Notes: generated by a model from the letters alone, not told the origin. Shown: positions 8,537-16,952, counted from the first letter of the stretch. The stretch: 64,000 bases of DNA from Actinomycetes bacterium (GCA_022839745.1 JALHJB010000010.1:1-64000); one strand, 5' to 3'. Numbers and translations are program-made.

Positions 8537-9196
8537 TCACAGCTCCAGCCCCTCGGCCCACGCCTTGATCTTGTCCCAGTCGCGCGCATCGCCCTCGGCG
8601 GTGCCACCGAACGCCTTGAACGCCCAGCGTGCGATGAGCGACGAGTCATCAGCGGCCGGACCCTTGCCGAGGAAGAACCCCTCGGCCGCCAGCGTCACCG
8701 CGTCGCGCACCTTGTCGAGATATGCCGTCCGCTTGCGCGTCTGCTTCTCGTCAGCGCCACCGTTCATGCTGTGCACGCAGTACGCCGCCGTCGGGACATC
8801 TCGGAGCACGCTGCTGTTGGACTCCACCCATCCGATCGCCTCGGGAAGCCATGCCCCGCCATTGATTGCGCTGCCGACGACAACCGCGTCGTAGCCACCG
8901 GGCGATGGCTTGTCACGAAACGGCTTCACGTCCACGGCATAACCCCGCTCGCCGAGCGTCCGCCCGATCGCCTCGGCCACACCCGTTGTCGACCCTGTTC
9001 GTGTCGCGTAGCCTACCAGCACCCGCTTGGACATCCCGGTCTCCTCCCCGTACTTGAACGATGGCGTCTCCACCTCGGACTCATCCGATTTTGCGGTGCC
9101 CGCAGAGGAGCACCCCACTGCCAGCGCCAGCGCTGTGGCCGCTCCTGCGCAGGCTCCTATGCGCACGAACTCCCGACGATCGATCGTGGTATCCAT
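8537..9196 (-). CDS. Tat-exported flavodoxin-domain lipoprotein
   Basis: 219 residues. The N-terminus has a twin-arginine motif (DRREFVRIG, residues 6-14) followed by a hydrophobic stretch and a lipobox-like LAVGC with C29, so it is probably folded with cofactor, exported by Tat and lipid-anchored outside the membrane. From about residue 57, VLVGYATRTGSTTGVAEAIG is the FMN phosphate-binding loop of flavodoxin-like proteins (HemG/flavodoxin_5 type). It likely carries electrons or reduces a quinone or porphyrin-like substrate, but the partner is unknown. It is transcribed divergently from the TetR gene at 9313, and the two palindromes between them suggest TetR control. Confidence 0.85.
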   Translation of the reverse strand: MDTTIDRREFVRIGACAGAATALALAVGCSSAGTAKSDESEVETPSFKYGEETGMSKRVLVGYATRTGSTTGVAEAIGRTLGERGYAVDVKPFRDKPSPGGYDAVVVGSAINGGAWLPEAIGWVESNSSVLRDVPTAAYCVHSMNGGADEKQTRKRTAYLDKVRDAVTLAAEGFFLGKGPAADDSSLIARWAFKAFGGTAEGDARDWDKIKAWAEGLEL

Positions 9197-9233
9197 GGCA
9201 CGCTTCCTCGCGTCTCGGACCTCAGTCTGCTAA

Positions 9234-9283
9234 CCTAACGCTGTTAGGCTGCAGGCGCAGTATGCTCCCTAACACTGTTAGGG
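9234..9283. promoter_or_regulatory. Twin palindromic operators between flavodoxin and TetR genes
   Basis: Two closely related inverted repeats lie in the 116-base divergent intergenic region: CCTAACGCTGTTAGG at 9234-9248 and CCCTAACACTGTTAGGG at 9267-9283. Their centres are 34 bases apart, a little over three helical turns, so bound dimers would lie near the same face. They are the obvious target of the adjacent TetR-family repressor and would control both directions. Confidence 0.8.
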
Positions 9284-9312
9284 TCAAGCTCGTATTCCGA
9301 GGAGTTTCTACC

Positions 9313-9891
9313 GTGGTCACACCCAAGAAGCGAACCACCCCGCTCACCAAAGACGAACTCTTCACCGCCGCACTCGCGATCGCCGACGCCGAGGGGCTCG
9401 AGGCGCTCTCGATGCGCCGGCTTGCCGCTGAAGTGGGCGTCGAGGCCGCCTCCCTCTACCATCACCTCCCCAGCAAGGACGCGCTCCTGAGCGGCGTGAT
9501 CGTGAAGATGCGTTCGGAGATGCGCATCCCCGATCCGCTGCCGGAGGATTGGAGGGAACTGCTGCTCGCGATCTTCTCCGAGTACCGGCGCGTGCTCGCT
9601 GCGCACCCGAACCTGACGCCACTGGCGGGCAGGCGCGTGGAGACCGACCCCGACAGCGGCCTGGTATTCCTCACGCAGCTCGGGTTCAGTGATGATGACG
9701 CCGTCGAGCTGTGGCAGTCGATGATCGCGCTCGCCGTGGGATTCTCGATCTTCGGCTCCGCGTATGCCGAGAGTGACGTGAGCGACCTGCCGTCGGAGCT
9801 GGCCGAGCGCATGAGCGACTGGCGAGATGAGACCTGCGTGCGGTCGCTTCGAATGCTGATCGACGCCTACGACGCGGAGCGCGCGGGGTAG
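9313..9891 (+). CDS. TetR-family transcriptional regulator
   Basis: 192 residues from a GTG start with CGAGGAG eight bases upstream; the longer frame upstream would run through the operators and has no ribosome site. Residues about 10-55 are a TetR helix-turn-helix (SMRRLAAEVGVEAASLYHHLPSKDAL, here spanning roughly residues 35-60). The remaining 130 residues form a helical ligand-binding domain of the TetR_C type. It lies divergent to the Tat flavodoxin gene with two palindromic operators between, so it likely represses itself and that gene. The inducing ligand is unknown. Confidence 0.92.
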   Translation: MVTPKKRTTPLTKDELFTAALAIADAEGLEALSMRRLAAEVGVEAASLYHHLPSKDALLSGVIVKMRSEMRIPDPLPEDWRELLLAIFSEYRRVLAAHPNLTPLAGRRVETDPDSGLVFLTQLGFSDDDAVELWQSMIALAVGFSIFGSAYAESDVSDLPSELAERMSDWRDETCVRSLRMLIDAYDAERAG

Positions 9892-10237
9892 ACGAGGTCA
9901 GTCCGCCCCACAGCACAGAGAGGGCCGCCGGTTGCCCGACGACCCTCTCCCATCGCTGCTGTAAGACAGCGACCTTCGTCCTGGTTTGCAGGAACGCGTA
10001 GCGCCGGGCCATCTCGGCCCGCTCACCCGCTGTCCTACGAGGTGGACACCTCCGCAGCGATGCAATGATTACTCAACGCTGAATCACCTCCTCGTGGTCG
10101 CGGCACGCCGGATCGCGTCCTGGGGCGTTCGCCCGTACCCACATTATAGCGAGCGGCGTGCCGACGTGCACCGCCGCGGGCCGTTGCGCACGACTCCGGC
10201 GCCCGCACCCCTCGCCGTCCAGTGGCATACTGTCGTC
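9892..10237 (-). other. Untranslated segment with promoter, strong SD and mini-ORF on minus strand
   Basis: No convincing protein gene fills this 346-base gap. On the minus strand there is a perfect TATAAT at 10143-10148 and, 50 bases downstream, a perfect anti-SD complement (GAGGAGGTGATT, 10082-10093) followed by TTG at 10076 and a 13-codon frame ending at 10035. Beyond it are several potential hairpins: a CGCTG/CAGCG stem, CGGGCC/GGCCCG, TCGCTG/CAGCGA, and a GC-rich AGAGGG...CCCTCT stem near 9920-9950. This could be a leader-peptide-controlled transcript or a structured RNA that runs antisense into the end of the TetR gene. The known RNAs I compared (RNase P, SRP, T-box, cobalamin) do not match. 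Confidence 0.4.
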
Positions 10238-11095
10238 ATGCCTTCCGTGCCCGATACCGCGATCCACCTTGCCGGCGACACCTACGTGGTGCCGGGGCTC
10301 ACGAACGCGGGGTACATCGCCGGGCTCGGCATCGACACGTCCGAGGATGAGAGCGTCTATGAGGGCGTCCCCCTCGAGTTGCTCGCCATCACCCACGGTC
10401 ACGCCGACCACTTCTCGATCGCTCACATCCTGCGCGACTCTGGCGCCCGGGTGATCGCCGCCCGGGACGACGCCGCGATGGTGGAGAACCCCGACATCAA
10501 CATCCGCGGGATGTTCAGCTGGGCCAAGCCGAGCGACAAGATGACCACCAAACTCTTCCGAGGCATCGGTTGCGCGGTCGACGGCTACATCGAGGAGTTC
10601 AACGACCCACGCGCTACGGCGATCCCGCTCCCCGGTCATACGCTCGGCCACCACGGGTTCCTCACCGCCGACGGCGTGCTCTTCACCGGCGACGCCCTCT
10701 ACCAGCGAGAACTTTGGGAGCAGCACCCGCTGCCCTACGCGATCGACCCCGGAATGGTGGTGGCCTCGCTCGAGCGCATCCGCGGCGTGCCGTGCGAGTG
10801 GGTCGTCCCGGCACACGGTCAGCCGGTCCGACGTACCGAGGCCGAGGAGCACATCGACTTCCACATCACGCAGGTGCGCCGCACCGCCGAGCTGCTGCTC
10901 CACGGACTCCGGGACGGCATGACCACCGAGGGGGCGGTGGCGTTCATCTCTCGCGAGCTGGGCCTCGTGGAGAACCAGGCGGTGTATTGGCTCGCGGTCA
11001 CCGACGTGAAGGGCTATCTCGGCGAACTGCTCGGCCGTGGGCTCATCGAGTTCTCGGTTCGCGATCACGTAGGTTGGTGGCAGACGGTCAGATAG
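10238..11095 (+). CDS. Metallo-beta-lactamase-fold hydrolase
   Basis: 285 residues from the ATG at 10238; the frame upstream of it crosses the structured segment and is not credible. The zinc-binding motif THGHADHF lies near residues 51-58, followed by the later metal ligands PLPGHTLGHH and FTGDALY, and a C-terminal histidine in VPAHGQP. This matches the glyoxalase-II/MBL superfamily. After about residue 205 a winged-helix-like tail (GAVAFISRELGLVENQAVYWL) is seen, as in several thioester-hydrolase MBL proteins. No ribosome site is evident, and a TACTGT box ten bases before the ATG suggests a very short or absent leader. Substrate unknown. Confidence 0.9.
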   Translation: MPSVPDTAIHLAGDTYVVPGLTNAGYIAGLGIDTSEDESVYEGVPLELLAITHGHADHFSIAHILRDSGARVIAARDDAAMVENPDINIRGMFSWAKPSDKMTTKLFRGIGCAVDGYIEEFNDPRATAIPLPGHTLGHHGFLTADGVLFTGDALYQRELWEQHPLPYAIDPGMVVASLERIRGVPCEWVVPAHGQPVRRTEAEEHIDFHITQVRRTAELLLHGLRDGMTTEGAVAFISRELGLVENQAVYWLAVTDVKGYLGELLGRGLIEFSVRDHVGWWQTVR

Positions 11096-11220
11096 CGCCG
11101 CTCAGTCCAGGTCGCAGCGGAGCATCAGAAGCGGGCACAGAAGACGTCGGCATAGGATCCACCTGATACCACCGCGCGTCGAGAAGAAGACGCCGATGCG
11201 GACTGCGGGTCTCCCGGTCC

Positions 11221-11454
11221 CTAGCTCCCCAGCAGCTTGGTGATCACACTGATCGACTCTGCGGCGGTGAAGCCGGACGCCTCATCCCCGACTGACGGAT
11301 GTATGAGCGCCACGAACCCCACATCGGGCGCCAACATGTAGTAGTAGGCGCTGGTGCCTGTTGGGCTCGGCTCCACATCGCGCGCGGCGCGTGCCGCCGC
11401 CGTTGCAGCCAATGCACCCGCGAGCGCCAGCACCACGACCCGTCGCGTCTTCAT
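11221..11454 (-). CDS. Small secreted or membrane-anchored protein
   Basis: 77 residues beginning at the ATG that follows GGGAGGGAAGC. Residues 1-21 form a basic, alanine-rich signal or anchor segment (MKTRRVVVLALAGALA). The mature part of about 55 residues has no recognised domain; it contains a tyrosine triplet (AYYYMLAP). A longer start at 11517 lacks a ribosome site and would place charged residues before the signal. It is convergent with the MBL gene and divergent from the iron alcohol dehydrogenase gene. Function unknown. Confidence 0.55.
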   Translation of the reverse strand: MKTRRVVVLALAGALAATAAARAARDVEPSPTGTSAYYYMLAPDVGFVALIHPSVGDEASGFTAAESISVITKLLGS

Positions 11455-11502
11455 CGCTTCCCTCCCCGGCCTCAGCCACTCTGCACGCATCGGCACAGCG
11501 TG

Positions 11503-12714
11503 ATGAACGGGTATCATGATGCATGGGTATCACCGCACCGGCAGCCGGAGGCGATCATCACGGCCGACACCAGAGAGCTTCGCAAGTTCGTGGCCCCGGA
11601 GATTCTGTACGGAGATGGCGCTCGGTTCATGGCCGGACCGTATGCTCAGCGCATAGGCATGCGGAGGGTCCTTGCGGTCACCGATCCGGGTGTGGTCGCG
11701 GCCGGGTGGGTCGCTCCGCTGCTCGAGTCTCTCGGCGAGCACGACATCGAGGCCGTGCTCTTCCAGGACGTGCGTCCGAACCCGATCGCCGATCAGATCA
11801 TGCGCGGTGCCGAAACGTACCTTGAGCACAGCTGTGATGGCATCATCGCCATCGGCGGTGGTAGTCCGCTCGACTGCGCGAAGGGCGTCGGCGTGGTGGC
11901 GACCAACGGCGGACACGTGCTCGACTACGAGGGAGTCGACCGGGTCGAGACACCGATGCCGCCACTAGTGTGCATCCCCACCACTGCGGGATCAGGGGCC
12001 GACGTCTCGCAGTTCGCGATCATCACCGATCCAGTGCGGCGCCTGAAGGCTGCGCTGATCAGCAAGTCGCTCGTTCCTGACCTTGCGCTCGTCGATCCCG
12101 AGCCGCTGACCACGATGGATGCCGGTCTGACTGCGACAACGGGGATGGACGCGCTTGTCCACGCCATCGAGGCATATGTATCCAACGCGAGTTGGTCGCT
12201 CACCGACGAACTCGCGTTGGCGGCGATGCGGCTCGTTGCGCGAAGTCTGCCGCAGTCCGTCGAGCACCCTGACGACCTCGACGCGCGCGGCGCGATGGCG
12301 CAGGCCAGCCTCGACGCGGGACTCGCCTTCTCAAACGCCAGTCTCGGTGCGGTGCACGCACTCGCCCATGCCCTCGGCGGACTTCTCGACGCCCCCCATG
12401 GGGAGTGCAACGCGCTGCTCCTCGGCCCTGTCATGCGTCGCACCCTGCCGGAGCTTTCGCACGCGCGGACCGAGCGGATGGCAGACGCCCTCGGCCTGCC
12501 CCCCACCATGCGAGCCGGTGCGGACATCGCGTCCTGGCTCACCGAGTTCTCGAAGGCCATCGGAATGACGTCATCGCTTGCCGATTACGGACTCACCGAG
12601 GAGACCATATGGGACCTCGCGGCCAAGGCCGGCGCCGACGCGTGTCTGGCAACCAACCCCTGGGATGCCACCACAGACGACCTGGTCGGGATATTGCATG
12701 ACGCCATCGCCTGA
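11503..12714 (+). CDS. Iron-containing alcohol dehydrogenase
   Basis: 403 residues. The N-terminal half is the NAD(P)-binding domain of the Fe-ADH family, with IIAIGGGSPLDCAKG near residues 110-124 and IPTTAGSGADVS near 157-168. The C-terminal helical domain carries the metal site, with GMDALVHAIEAY and HALAHALGGLLDAPHGECNALL supplying aspartate and histidine ligands. The family reduces aldehydes or oxidises alcohols; the substrate is not predictable. The ATG at 11503 is chosen because it fits the family length. The 3' end overlaps the next gene (histidine kinase) by 17 bases, an unusual coupling of a metabolic enzyme with a sensor. Confidence 0.92.
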   Translation: MNGYHDAWVSPHRQPEAIITADTRELRKFVAPEILYGDGARFMAGPYAQRIGMRRVLAVTDPGVVAAGWVAPLLESLGEHDIEAVLFQDVRPNPIADQIMRGAETYLEHSCDGIIAIGGGSPLDCAKGVGVVATNGGHVLDYEGVDRVETPMPPLVCIPTTAGSGADVSQFAIITDPVRRLKAALISKSLVPDLALVDPEPLTTMDAGLTATTGMDALVHAIEAYVSNASWSLTDELALAAMRLVARSLPQSVEHPDDLDARGAMAQASLDAGLAFSNASLGAVHALAHALGGLLDAPHGECNALLLGPVMRRTLPELSHARTERMADALGLPPTMRAGADIASWLTEFSKAIGMTSSLADYGLTEETIWDLAAKAGADACLATNPWDATTDDLVGILHDAIA

Positions 12715-13618
12715 GAACTCCAGAGAAGAGCTCCGCCAAGGCGTCATCGGTCTCGGTGACCACTCGGCGAGGAAGAGCTACTACCCCGAGCTGCGGCGTC
12801 GGCTCGAGGAGCTCGAGCGTGCTCAGGCCGAGCTGAGCGCCCACAAGGCCGACCTCGAACTCCAGGTGGCCGAGCGCACGAAGGAGTTGCGCAAGTCGAA
12901 CGAGGAGCTTCGGGAGGCTACGCTCGCGAAGGACCGGTTCCTGACGAACATGAGCCACGAACTGCGTACACCCCTGAACTCGATCATCGGGTTCACGGAA
13001 CTGATCCTCGACGGCATTGCCGGCCCCCTGACCGACGACCAGTCACGGCAACTCCGCGTGGTGAACAACGCCGGCCACTACCTTCTTGGCCTGATCGAGG
13101 ATATCCTCGATCTCACCAAGGTCGAGTCCGGTGAGATGGCGCTTGAGTTCAAAACGTTCTCCGTCGCGTCCGCGATCGATGAGGCGATCAGCATCATCGA
13201 ACCGCAGGCTTCGAGCAAAGGACTCGAACTCAGGACCGAGTACCGCAACGCGCCGCAGACCATCACCAGCGACTGGCAACGGCTCCTTCAGGTGTTGATC
13301 AATCTGATGGGAAACGCGGTCAAGTTCACGGACGCAGGCTCTGTCTCGGTGCTGGCGTCCTCTGAAGGCGACGAGCTGCTCATCGAGGTGTCTGACACCG
13401 GTCCGGGAATCGATCCGGCGTACCACGAGTACATCTGGCAGCCCTTCCACCAGGTCGCGCTGTCCTCGGGCGGGAAGTCGAGGGGGACGGGCCTGGGGCT
13501 CTCGATCACCCGTGAGCTGGTAACGCTCCTCGGCGGCAGGATCTCCGTACGCAGCGCCCCGCAGCGCGGCAGTACGTTCAGCGTCAGGCTGCCCGTCACG
13601 CCGGCCGAGCCCGGCTGA
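12698..13618 (+). CDS. Soluble sensor histidine kinase (HisKA + HATPase)
   Basis: 306 residues starting inside the end of the alcohol dehydrogenase gene. Residues 26-80 form a charged coiled coil, followed by the phospho-acceptor box NMSHELRTPLNSIIGF with H87, and a HATPase domain with NLMGNAVKF, DTGPGI and RGTGLGLSI motifs. There is no membrane segment and no PAS or GAF sensor, so any signal must come through the coiled coil or a partner protein. No response regulator lies next to it. The gene order suggests co-expression with the dehydrogenase. Confidence 0.92.
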   Translation: MTPSPENSREELRQGVIGLGDHSARKSYYPELRRRLEELERAQAELSAHKADLELQVAERTKELRKSNEELREATLAKDRFLTNMSHELRTPLNSIIGFTELILDGIAGPLTDDQSRQLRVVNNAGHYLLGLIEDILDLTKVESGEMALEFKTFSVASAIDEAISIIEPQASSKGLELRTEYRNAPQTITSDWQRLLQVLINLMGNAVKFTDAGSVSVLASSEGDELLIEVSDTGPGIDPAYHEYIWQPFHQVALSSGGKSRGTGLGLSITRELVTLLGGRISVRSAPQRGSTFSVRLPVTPAEPG

Positions 13619-13662
13619 GCGGTCACGTCTCCTTGGCAGCCCTCTCATCGTGGCGCTGGCGT

Positions 13663-13691
13663 TTGGCGCGCCCCTTGCGCGGTGCTACCCT
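13663..13691 (+). promoter_or_regulatory. Sigma-70-type promoter for the radical SAM gene
   Basis: TTGGCG at 13663-13668 and TACCCT at 13686-13691 are separated by 17 bases. The predicted transcript starts near 13698, giving a 60-base leader before the ATG at 13760, which has AAGGAGG at 13745-13751. Confidence 0.6.
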
Positions 13692-13759
13692 GTGAGGGTT
13701 CGCTGATCCGCCTCGCCGGCACGGGGCTGCACGCATCGCTCCACAAGGAGGCATCACCT

Positions 13760-14950
13760 ATGGCACACGTTCGCTCGCTCTTCTTCGACGGCCCCCTCGC
13801 AGAGTCCGAGAACAAGGCGTTCAAGAACGCCCAGCTCGGCCGTCCGAGCGACATCATCTGGAACATCACCAACCGCTGTAACCTGCGGTGCAACCACTGC
13901 TATATGGCAGCCGACGGTCACGTGCTCCCCGAGGAGCTCTCCGATGAGGAGACCATCGATCTCGTCCGCCGCATGGGTGAAGCCGGCGTGCCGGTCGTCT
14001 TCCTCTCCGGCGGCGAGCCGATGATGCGCCCCAACTTCTGGGAGATCCTCGCCGAGGTGAACGCGCAGGGCGTGCGTCCCACGATCTCCACCAACTGCAC
14101 GATGATCGACGAGGCAACCGCGAAGCGTCTGAAGGAGTACGGCGTCCGCTGGATCGCCACCTCCATGTACGGCCCGGCCGAGTTCCACGACGCGATGGTG
14201 GGCGTTCCGGGCACACATGCACGGGTCCTGGCAGCCATCAAGGCCTTGCGCGCCGAGGGCGTCGGGGTCGTGCTCAAGACCGCGCTTTCCCGGGACACGT
14301 GGCCCTACATCTTCGACATCATCCAGCTGGCCAAGGACAACGACTGCGGCATGATCTACATCTGCGACCTCATCACCTCTGGCAGGAGCGAGGGCGAGGA
14401 CGACTCCCGTGTGACCGTGGAGCAGTGGCGCGAGCTTGCGGACTTCATCGTGGAGGACATGCTCGACCCGAACCTCAAGTTCGAGTACGACGTGGGTGCG
14501 CTCCCCTCGGTCATCCCCTACATCGCCGAGCGCTTCATCGAGCGCGGGGTGGATGTGAGCAAGGGCCTCGAACGTCTCAAGACCATCAGCGCCTGCCCGG
14601 TTGGCAAGGGCCACATGAACCTCAGCTCCGATGGCAACATCATGCCCTGCCAGTTCGCACAGGACTGGACCGTGGGCAATATCCGCGAGATGAGCTTCGC
14701 CGAGGCTACCGCCGCGCTCTACCAGATCGACCTCGAGGAATCGACGGGCATGTGCGCCCCGGACGCGTGCGAGTACAGCCGCATCTGCCGCGGCTGCCGC
14801 GCCAAGGCCTGGCAGCGTGAGGGCGACTATATGGCCGAGGACCTCACGTGCATCCTGCACCCCGAGCGGGCACGCACGATCCCGGTCGCCGGCACCGGAA
14901 GCGGCCCAGCGCCCGGTGCGCCATGCGCCGTGCCCGGAGGCTGCGGGTAG
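13760..14950 (+). CDS. Radical SAM/SPASM enzyme (NirJ/AhbC-like)
   Basis: 396 residues; start supported by AAGGAGG nine bases upstream. The radical SAM cluster motif is CNLRCNHCY near residues 40-48, followed by FLSGGEPMM. The C-terminal SPASM region has auxiliary-cluster cysteines in SACPVGKGH, IMPCQFAQDW, MCAPDACEY and ICRGCRAK. The overall pattern (SDIIWNITNRCNLRC start, SPASM end) resembles the heme d1 / alternative heme pathway enzymes NirJ and AhbC, but peptide-modifying SPASM enzymes look similar. No precursor peptide or other heme gene is adjacent, so the substrate remains open. The extreme C-terminus is rich in proline and glycine. Confidence 0.9.
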   Translation: MAHVRSLFFDGPLAESENKAFKNAQLGRPSDIIWNITNRCNLRCNHCYMAADGHVLPEELSDEETIDLVRRMGEAGVPVVFLSGGEPMMRPNFWEILAEVNAQGVRPTISTNCTMIDEATAKRLKEYGVRWIATSMYGPAEFHDAMVGVPGTHARVLAAIKALRAEGVGVVLKTALSRDTWPYIFDIIQLAKDNDCGMIYICDLITSGRSEGEDDSRVTVEQWRELADFIVEDMLDPNLKFEYDVGALPSVIPYIAERFIERGVDVSKGLERLKTISACPVGKGHMNLSSDGNIMPCQFAQDWTVGNIREMSFAEATAALYQIDLEESTGMCAPDACEYSRICRGCRAKAWQREGDYMAEDLTCILHPERARTIPVAGTGSGPAPGAPCAVPGGCG

Positions 14951-15048
14951 GGTCAGCGGCCGTCTATACAACCCGGACCGGCATTCATCCATATCGCTCA
15001 GTAACGCGGAGGGGGCTTCGCGCGTTGTCCGTATCGAAAGGACACGAC

Positions 15049-15615
15049 GTGTCAGCGATGACCGAGCGACGTCTCGCGCGGACCGTGCGCAGAGCCTGCA
15101 ACCGGGACGCCCGGGCGTTCGGTCGGCTGTACGACGAGTACGCCGATCGTGTGTATGCGTTCGTCCGCTCCCGTACAGACTCGGCGCAGGATGCTGAAGA
15201 CATCACCGCTACCGTCTTCCTCAAGGCATGGGAGGCGATCGGCAACTATGACGACCGGGGTCTGCCGTTCGCGGCGTGGCTCTTCAGGATCGCGCGGAAC
15301 GCCGTTGTCGACGAGTACCGCCGCAAGGCCCACCGCCCGGTCCCGGTCGACGAACCCATCGAGACGGGAGAGGTCGCGGAATCTACCGATGTGGCGGTGA
15401 TCGCCAGAGCCGATGCCGAGCGTGTGCGGGCGGTGGTGCGGATGCTCACCGAAGAACAGGCATCGGTGATCGCCATGAGGTTCTGGTGGGACATGAGCAT
15501 CAAGGACACTGCCGAAGCACTGAACAAGAACGAGAACGCGATAAAGGCACTGCAGCACCGGGCGGTCAGAACGCTTGCCCGGCTACTTCAAGAAGGCGAA
15601 GACGATGGTGCGTGA
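15049..15615 (+). CDS. Sigma-70-family (ECF-like) RNA polymerase sigma factor
   Basis: 188 residues from a GTG with AAAGGA seven bases upstream; an ATG lies three codons later. Region 2 spans about residues 20-90 (LYDEYADRVYAFVRSR, QDAEDITATVFLKAWE, FAAWLFRIARNAVVDEYR) and region 4 about 125-180 (TEEQASVIAMRFWWDMSIKD). There is no region 1 or 3, as in extracytoplasmic-function sigma factors. Its stop overlaps the next gene, a DUF5667 membrane protein, by 11 bases, which suggests the pair are regulator and partner. Confidence 0.92.
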   Translation: MSAMTERRLARTVRRACNRDARAFGRLYDEYADRVYAFVRSRTDSAQDAEDITATVFLKAWEAIGNYDDRGLPFAAWLFRIARNAVVDEYRRKAHRPVPVDEPIETGEVAESTDVAVIARADAERVRAVVRMLTEEQASVIAMRFWWDMSIKDTAEALNKNENAIKALQHRAVRTLARLLQEGEDDGA

Positions 15616-16417
15616 CAAGAAGCTGCTGACAGACGAGTTGGCCGAAGCGATCGGAGGGGCAGCAGAACCGCTGTCCGCGTCAGCCCGCGCCGACATCCGT
15701 GAGCGCGTCATGCATGAGGTGTGCGCAACCAGCCGGGGTGGCATCTTCGCGCTCGCCTCCCATCGTCTTGCCGTTGCCGGCACCGCGCTGGCGGTGGGGT
15801 TCGGCGGCGTGGCATACGCAGCCGAGCGCTCCCTCCCTGGTGATCCCCTGTACGGCGTCAAGATCGCCGCGGAGAACGCGGTGGTTGCCGTGCTTCCGCC
15901 CGGGCGGCTCGAGAACCGCGTCCTGGTGTCCATCGCCGCACGCCGAGCCGGAGAGACCGCGAGATTGGCGCGAGAGGGCTCAGGTGCGGATACGATCGAC
16001 GAGGCGCTCGGCTCCCTGCGCGATGCCGTGCGTGAGGCTGCTCCCGACGAGGGTCCCCTCACCACCGATGACGCGAGCCGTATCCGTCAGCGAGGCGCGG
16101 ACGCTCCAGCCGAGACACGCGACGCGATCGACGAGGCCGTGACCTCTCCAGGGCCCGCGGAAGGCAGCGGCTCGGGCGGTGGGGCCGGCGGTACGCCGAA
16201 CCCGGACACCGGCGGATCGCCTCAGTCGAGCTCGAAGGGCACCCCAAACGCTGGCACTGAGGACAGCACGGGTACCGATGACCCCGATCTGCCCATACAG
16301 GAGCGGATCCGCGAGGGTCAGAGCGTATCGCCCGGCGGCACCGAGCCGCTGGAGGATGACGGCTCGCTTGATATGGATCGCGTTCGGGAGATGGATGACG
16401 GCTCTCGCGCGAAGTGA
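15605..16417 (+). CDS. DUF5667 membrane protein, probable anti-sigma partner
   Basis: 270 residues, overlapping the sigma factor gene. Residues 1-48 are cytoplasmic and charged. One hydrophobic segment (LAVAGTALAVGFGGVAYAA, about 54-74) is followed by the DUF5667 signature around SLPGDPLYGVKIAAENA near 78-94. The external part beyond residue 170 is low-complexity, rich in Gly, Pro, Ser, Asp and Glu. DUF5667 proteins are regularly encoded after ECF sigma factors in actinobacteria and are thought to act as membrane-bound regulators; that role here is inferred from position and topology. Confidence 0.85.
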   Translation: MVRDKKLLTDELAEAIGGAAEPLSASARADIRERVMHEVCATSRGGIFALASHRLAVAGTALAVGFGGVAYAAERSLPGDPLYGVKIAAENAVVAVLPPGRLENRVLVSIAARRAGETARLAREGSGADTIDEALGSLRDAVREAAPDEGPLTTDDASRIRQRGADAPAETRDAIDEAVTSPGPAEGSGSGGGAGGTPNPDTGGSPQSSSKGTPNAGTEDSTGTDDPDLPIQERIREGQSVSPGGTEPLEDDGSLDMDRVREMDDGSRAK

Positions 16418-16523
16418 GCCCGAGGCGAGCTTCCAGATCTGGCGCAGCGCACCCGTAACCCCACGGCACTGACCTTCGTTCTTGTGGGTGTGCCACCCAT
16501 CAGCCCGGAAGAAGGTGTGCTTC

Positions 16524-16952
16524 ATGAAACGGTGGATCCTCAAGATCGTGGCGCTCGCGTCGGTGATGGCGTTGATCGCTGCTCCGGCCCTGGCAGCGCA
16601 GCAGACCAGGAGCCAGGACGGATCATGCGTCGACGGTGTTGCCGATCAGACGCAGGAGCGACTGCGCGATTGCGACCAGGCCCAGGACTGTGACCAGCTG
16701 CAGATCAAGACCCAGGCTGGCGAGGCGACTCAGGCCCAGGTCAAGGCCCAGGTCCAGGCAGGCGAGCCGGTCAAGGCGCAGGTGCAGGCTCAGACCAGCG
16801 CTGGTGAGGCTGCGATGAACCAGACTCAGGCGCAGATCAGGTCTCAGATCGGCGACGCAGAGATGGCACATGCCCCCGAGTGGGTGCAGAAGATGGCGCG
16901 CGTGAAGAAGCAGCTCACCAAGCGCGCTCATATCATGGTCAGCAGTGGCTGA
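16524..16952 (+). CDS. Secreted glutamine-rich repeat protein
   Basis: 142 residues. A clear Sec signal peptide (MKRWILKIVALASVMALIAA, cleavage after ALA near 26) precedes a cysteine-containing region (C36, C51, C57) and then imperfect repeats of the type QAQVKAQVQAGE from about 62 to 115. The repeats are glutamine, alanine and valine rich and predicted helical. I do not recognise the family. It follows the sigma factor and DUF5667 genes at 106 bases and is closed by a strong terminator, so it is a candidate target of that sigma factor and could be a cell-surface or aggregation protein. Confidence 0.75.
   Translation: MKRWILKIVALASVMALIAAPALAAQQTRSQDGSCVDGVADQTQERLRDCDQAQDCDQLQIKTQAGEATQAQVKAQVQAGEPVKAQVQAQTSAGEAAMNQTQAQIRSQIGDAEMAHAPEWVQKMARVKKQLTKRAHIMVSSG

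Noticed and set aside
9686..10012. Minus-strand frame of 108 codons under the 3' end of tetR
   Set aside because: No ribosome site, arginine/serine-rich shadow composition beyond residue 40, and overlap with the TetR helices.
9892..10237. RNase P, SRP, T-box or cobalamin riboswitch in the gap after tetR
   Set aside because: Conserved cores of these RNAs could not be found on either strand.
13760..14950. Peptide-maturase call with a nearby RiPP precursor
   Set aside because: No short precursor-like frame with ribosome site was found next to the radical SAM gene.
16690..16850. Tandem DNA repeats suggesting CRISPR or satellite
   Set aside because: They are codon-level repeats of a Gln-rich protein with variable length and no spacers; no CRISPR array was seen in the window.
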